DNA of 64,000 nt, from positions 172,730 through 236,729 of the forward strand of contig NZ_LMIK01000008.1 in the NCBI RefSeq assembly GCF_001428685.1. Direction: 5' to 3'. This document shows positions 62,508-64,000 of this stretch, piece after piece. The DNA is from Lysobacter sp. Root76 (GTDB lineage: Bacteria; Pseudomonadota; Gammaproteobacteria; Xanthomonadales; Xanthomonadaceae). Both the position numbers and the translations under genes were made by a program. Every line of letters begins with the position of its first letter. The first letter of the stretch is position 1. The notes beneath the pieces were generated by a model, which had not been told where the DNA came from, made no database searches, and saw nothing but the letters and a program-made list of their open reading frames with translations.

Positions 62508-64000
62508 ATGACCGCCGCTTCGATGCCCAAGTTTCCGTTTCCCGCCCCGCCGCTGCCCAAACCCGGCCAACAGCGCGCCTGGTGGCGCGCGCCGGCCTCG
62601 CCGTCCGCGCTGGCCTTCCACCTCGCCGCCGCCGCGGCCGCGCATGCCGGTCCGGTGCTCGCGATCGCGCGCGACAACCACGCCGCGCACCAGTTGGAAT
62701 CCGACCTGCGCACCCTGCTAGGCGACGACGACACGATCCCGGTGCTGCCGTTCCCGGATTGGGAAACCCTGCCCTACGACCAGTTCAGCCCGCACCCGGA
62801 CATCGTCTCGCAGCGCCTGTCCGCGCTGCACCGCCTGCCGAGCCTGCAGCACGGCATCGTGGTGGTGCCGGTGCAGACCGTGCTGCAACGCCTGGCGCCG
62901 CTCAAGCACGTGGTCGGCGGAAGTTTCGACGTGCGCGTCGGCCAGCGCCTGGATCTGGACGCGGAGAAGCGCCGGCTCGAATCGGCCGGCTACCGCAACG
63001 TGCCGCAGGTGCTGGACCCGGGCGACTTCGCGGTCCGCGGCGGCCTGCTCGACGTGTATCCGATGGGCGCCGACTCGCCGTTCCGGGTCGAGCTGCTCGA
63101 CGACGAGATCGACACCATCCGCGCCTTCGATCCCGAATCGCAACGCTCGCTGGACAAGATCGAAGCGGTGCGCCTGCTGCCCGGCCGCGAAGTGCCCTTG
63201 GACGAGGCATCGCTGAAGCGCGCACTGGACGCGCTGCGCGACCGTTTCGACCTCGACACCCGCCGCAGCGGCCTCTATCAGGACCTCAAGGCCGGCCTGG
63301 CGCCGTCGGGCATCGAGTACTACCTGCCGCTGTTCTTCAGCGAGACCGCGACCCTGTTCGATTACCTGGCCGCGAACGTATTGCCGGTGATCGGCGACGG
63401 CGCGTTCGAGGCCGCCGAGCAATTCTGGACCCATACCGGCGAGCGCTACGAACAGCGCCGCCACGACCTCGAACGCCCGCTGCTGCCGCCCGACGCGCTG
63501 TATCTGTCGCCGGACGCGCTGCGCGAACGCCTCAACCGCGGCGACCGGGTCGAGGTCTGCGGCGACGGCCATCCGCAACGCGAACGCGCGCTCGCGCTCG
63601 GCGACCAACCGGCGCCGGCGCTGCCGGTCGCGGCCAAGGACGCGGCGCCCGCGCAGGCGCTGAAGTCCTTCCTGGGCAGCTACCGCGGCCGCGTGCTGAT
63701 CGCCGCCGACAGCGCCGGCCGGCGCGAGGCGCTGCTGGAATTGCTGCTGGCCGCCGAACTGCGCCCGCAGGTGCTAGGCGACTGGAGCGCGTTCGCGACC
63801 GGCGACAGCCGCTTCGCGATCGCGGTGGCGCCGCTGGACGACGGCTTCGCCCTGACCGAACCGGCCCTGGCGACGCTGACCGAACGCCAGCTGTTCCCCG
63901 ACCGCGCCTCGCAACCGCGCCGGCGCAAGCGCGTCGGACGCGAGCCCGAAGCGATCATCCGCGACCTGGGCGAGCTGTCCGAAGGCGCGCCGATCGTGCA
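62508..64000 (+). CDS. mfd: Transcription-repair coupling factor Mfd, N-terminal part
   Basis: Removes RNA polymerase stalled at lesions and recruits UvrA. The frame runs open from ATG 62508 (ATG 62523 also possible) to the window edge, giving 497 residues of an expected 1,150 or so. Seen: the UvrB-like domains 1a-2-1b with VLPFPDWETLPYDQFSPHPD, RRLESAGYRNVPQVLDPGDF, AVRGGLLDVYPMGADSPFRV and SGIEYYLPLFF, the known signature. Helicase and RNA-polymerase-interacting parts lie beyond the window. Confidence 0.95.
   Translation, partial: MTAASMPKFPFPAPPLPKPGQQRAWWRAPASPSALAFHLAAAAAAHAGPVLAIARDNHAAHQLESDLRTLLGDDDTIPVLPFPDWETLPYDQFSPHPDIVSQRLSALHRLPSLQHGIVVVPVQTVLQRLAPLKHVVGGSFDVRVGQRLDLDAEKRRLESAGYRNVPQVLDPGDFAVRGGLLDVYPMGADSPFRVELLDDEIDTIRAFDPESQRSLDKIEAVRLLPGREVPLDEASLKRALDALRDRFDLDTRRSGLYQDLKAGLAPSGIEYYLPLFFSETATLFDYLAANVLPVIGDGAFEAAEQFWTHTGERYEQRRHDLERPLLPPDALYLSPDALRERLNRGDRVEVCGDGHPQRERALALGDQPAPALPVAAKDAAPAQALKSFLGSYRGRVLIAADSAGRREALLELLLAAELRPQVLGDWSAFATGDSRFAIAVAPLDDGFALTEPALATLTERQLFPDRASQPRRRKRVGREPEAIIRDLGELSEGAPIV

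Overview
The window is about 64 kb of high-GC gammaproteobacterial chromosome, best matched to the Xanthomonadaceae (Lysobacteraceae), probably Lysobacter or a close relative. This rests on the run tig-clpP-clpX-lon-hupB-tRNA-ppiD-fabI, an NAD-type isocitrate dehydrogenase, the phoB-phoR-ppk-ppx block, opgD-opgH, creBCD, TTG/GTG starts and dispersed REP-like palindromes. It is inferred from protein and gene-order recognition; no database search was run.

Layout. 1-13250 is housekeeping: the C-terminal end of a LysM protein, fabI, ppiD, two identical tRNA-Asp genes, tRNA-Val, hupB, and the proteostasis block lon, clpX, clpP, tig. Lon and ClpP each have a sigma32-like promoter. An AlkB-like oxygenase, tRNA-Leu, a small secreted protein and a methyltransferase follow. 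13499-17612 is a tightly overlapping four-gene operon (DUF3348, DUF802, OmpA/MotB-like, DUF2894). Its two central proteins look like an ion-driven stator: a MotA/ExbB-like membrane part with a very long coiled-coil tail, and a MotB-like peptidoglycan-binding partner.

20184-26761 is a 6.6-kb genomic island in the 3' end of tRNA-Lys(CTT), bounded by a 48-bp direct repeat. It carries a tyrosine integrase, a divergent repressor, a CoiA-like nuclease, a truncated ATPase gene and an integrase-less array of integron gene cassettes: four attC sites (two identical over 60 bp) and five small genes, all on the minus strand. Three tRNA genes (His, Arg, Pro) follow.

27304-33715 holds a BI-1/YccA membrane protein, an NhaC-type antiporter, isocitrate dehydrogenase, an AhpD-like protein, glutaredoxin and a BepA-type metalloprotease. 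33881-39688 is the phosphate block: Pho box, phoB, phoR, ppk1, ppx. 39821-49312 holds an ExbD-like lipoprotein, the osmoregulated periplasmic glucan genes opgD-opgH, an S9 peptidase, and a GntR/ABC transporter operon with a perfect inverted-repeat operator. 49507-64000 holds a glycosyltransferase/PAP2 pair, a nitrilase/GNAT pair, creB-creC-creD, rlmJ, a cation diffusion facilitator, assorted small enzymes, ohr/ohrR and the 5' part of mfd.

The most unusual parts are the cassette array inside the tRNA-Lys island and the DUF802/OmpA stator-like operon.
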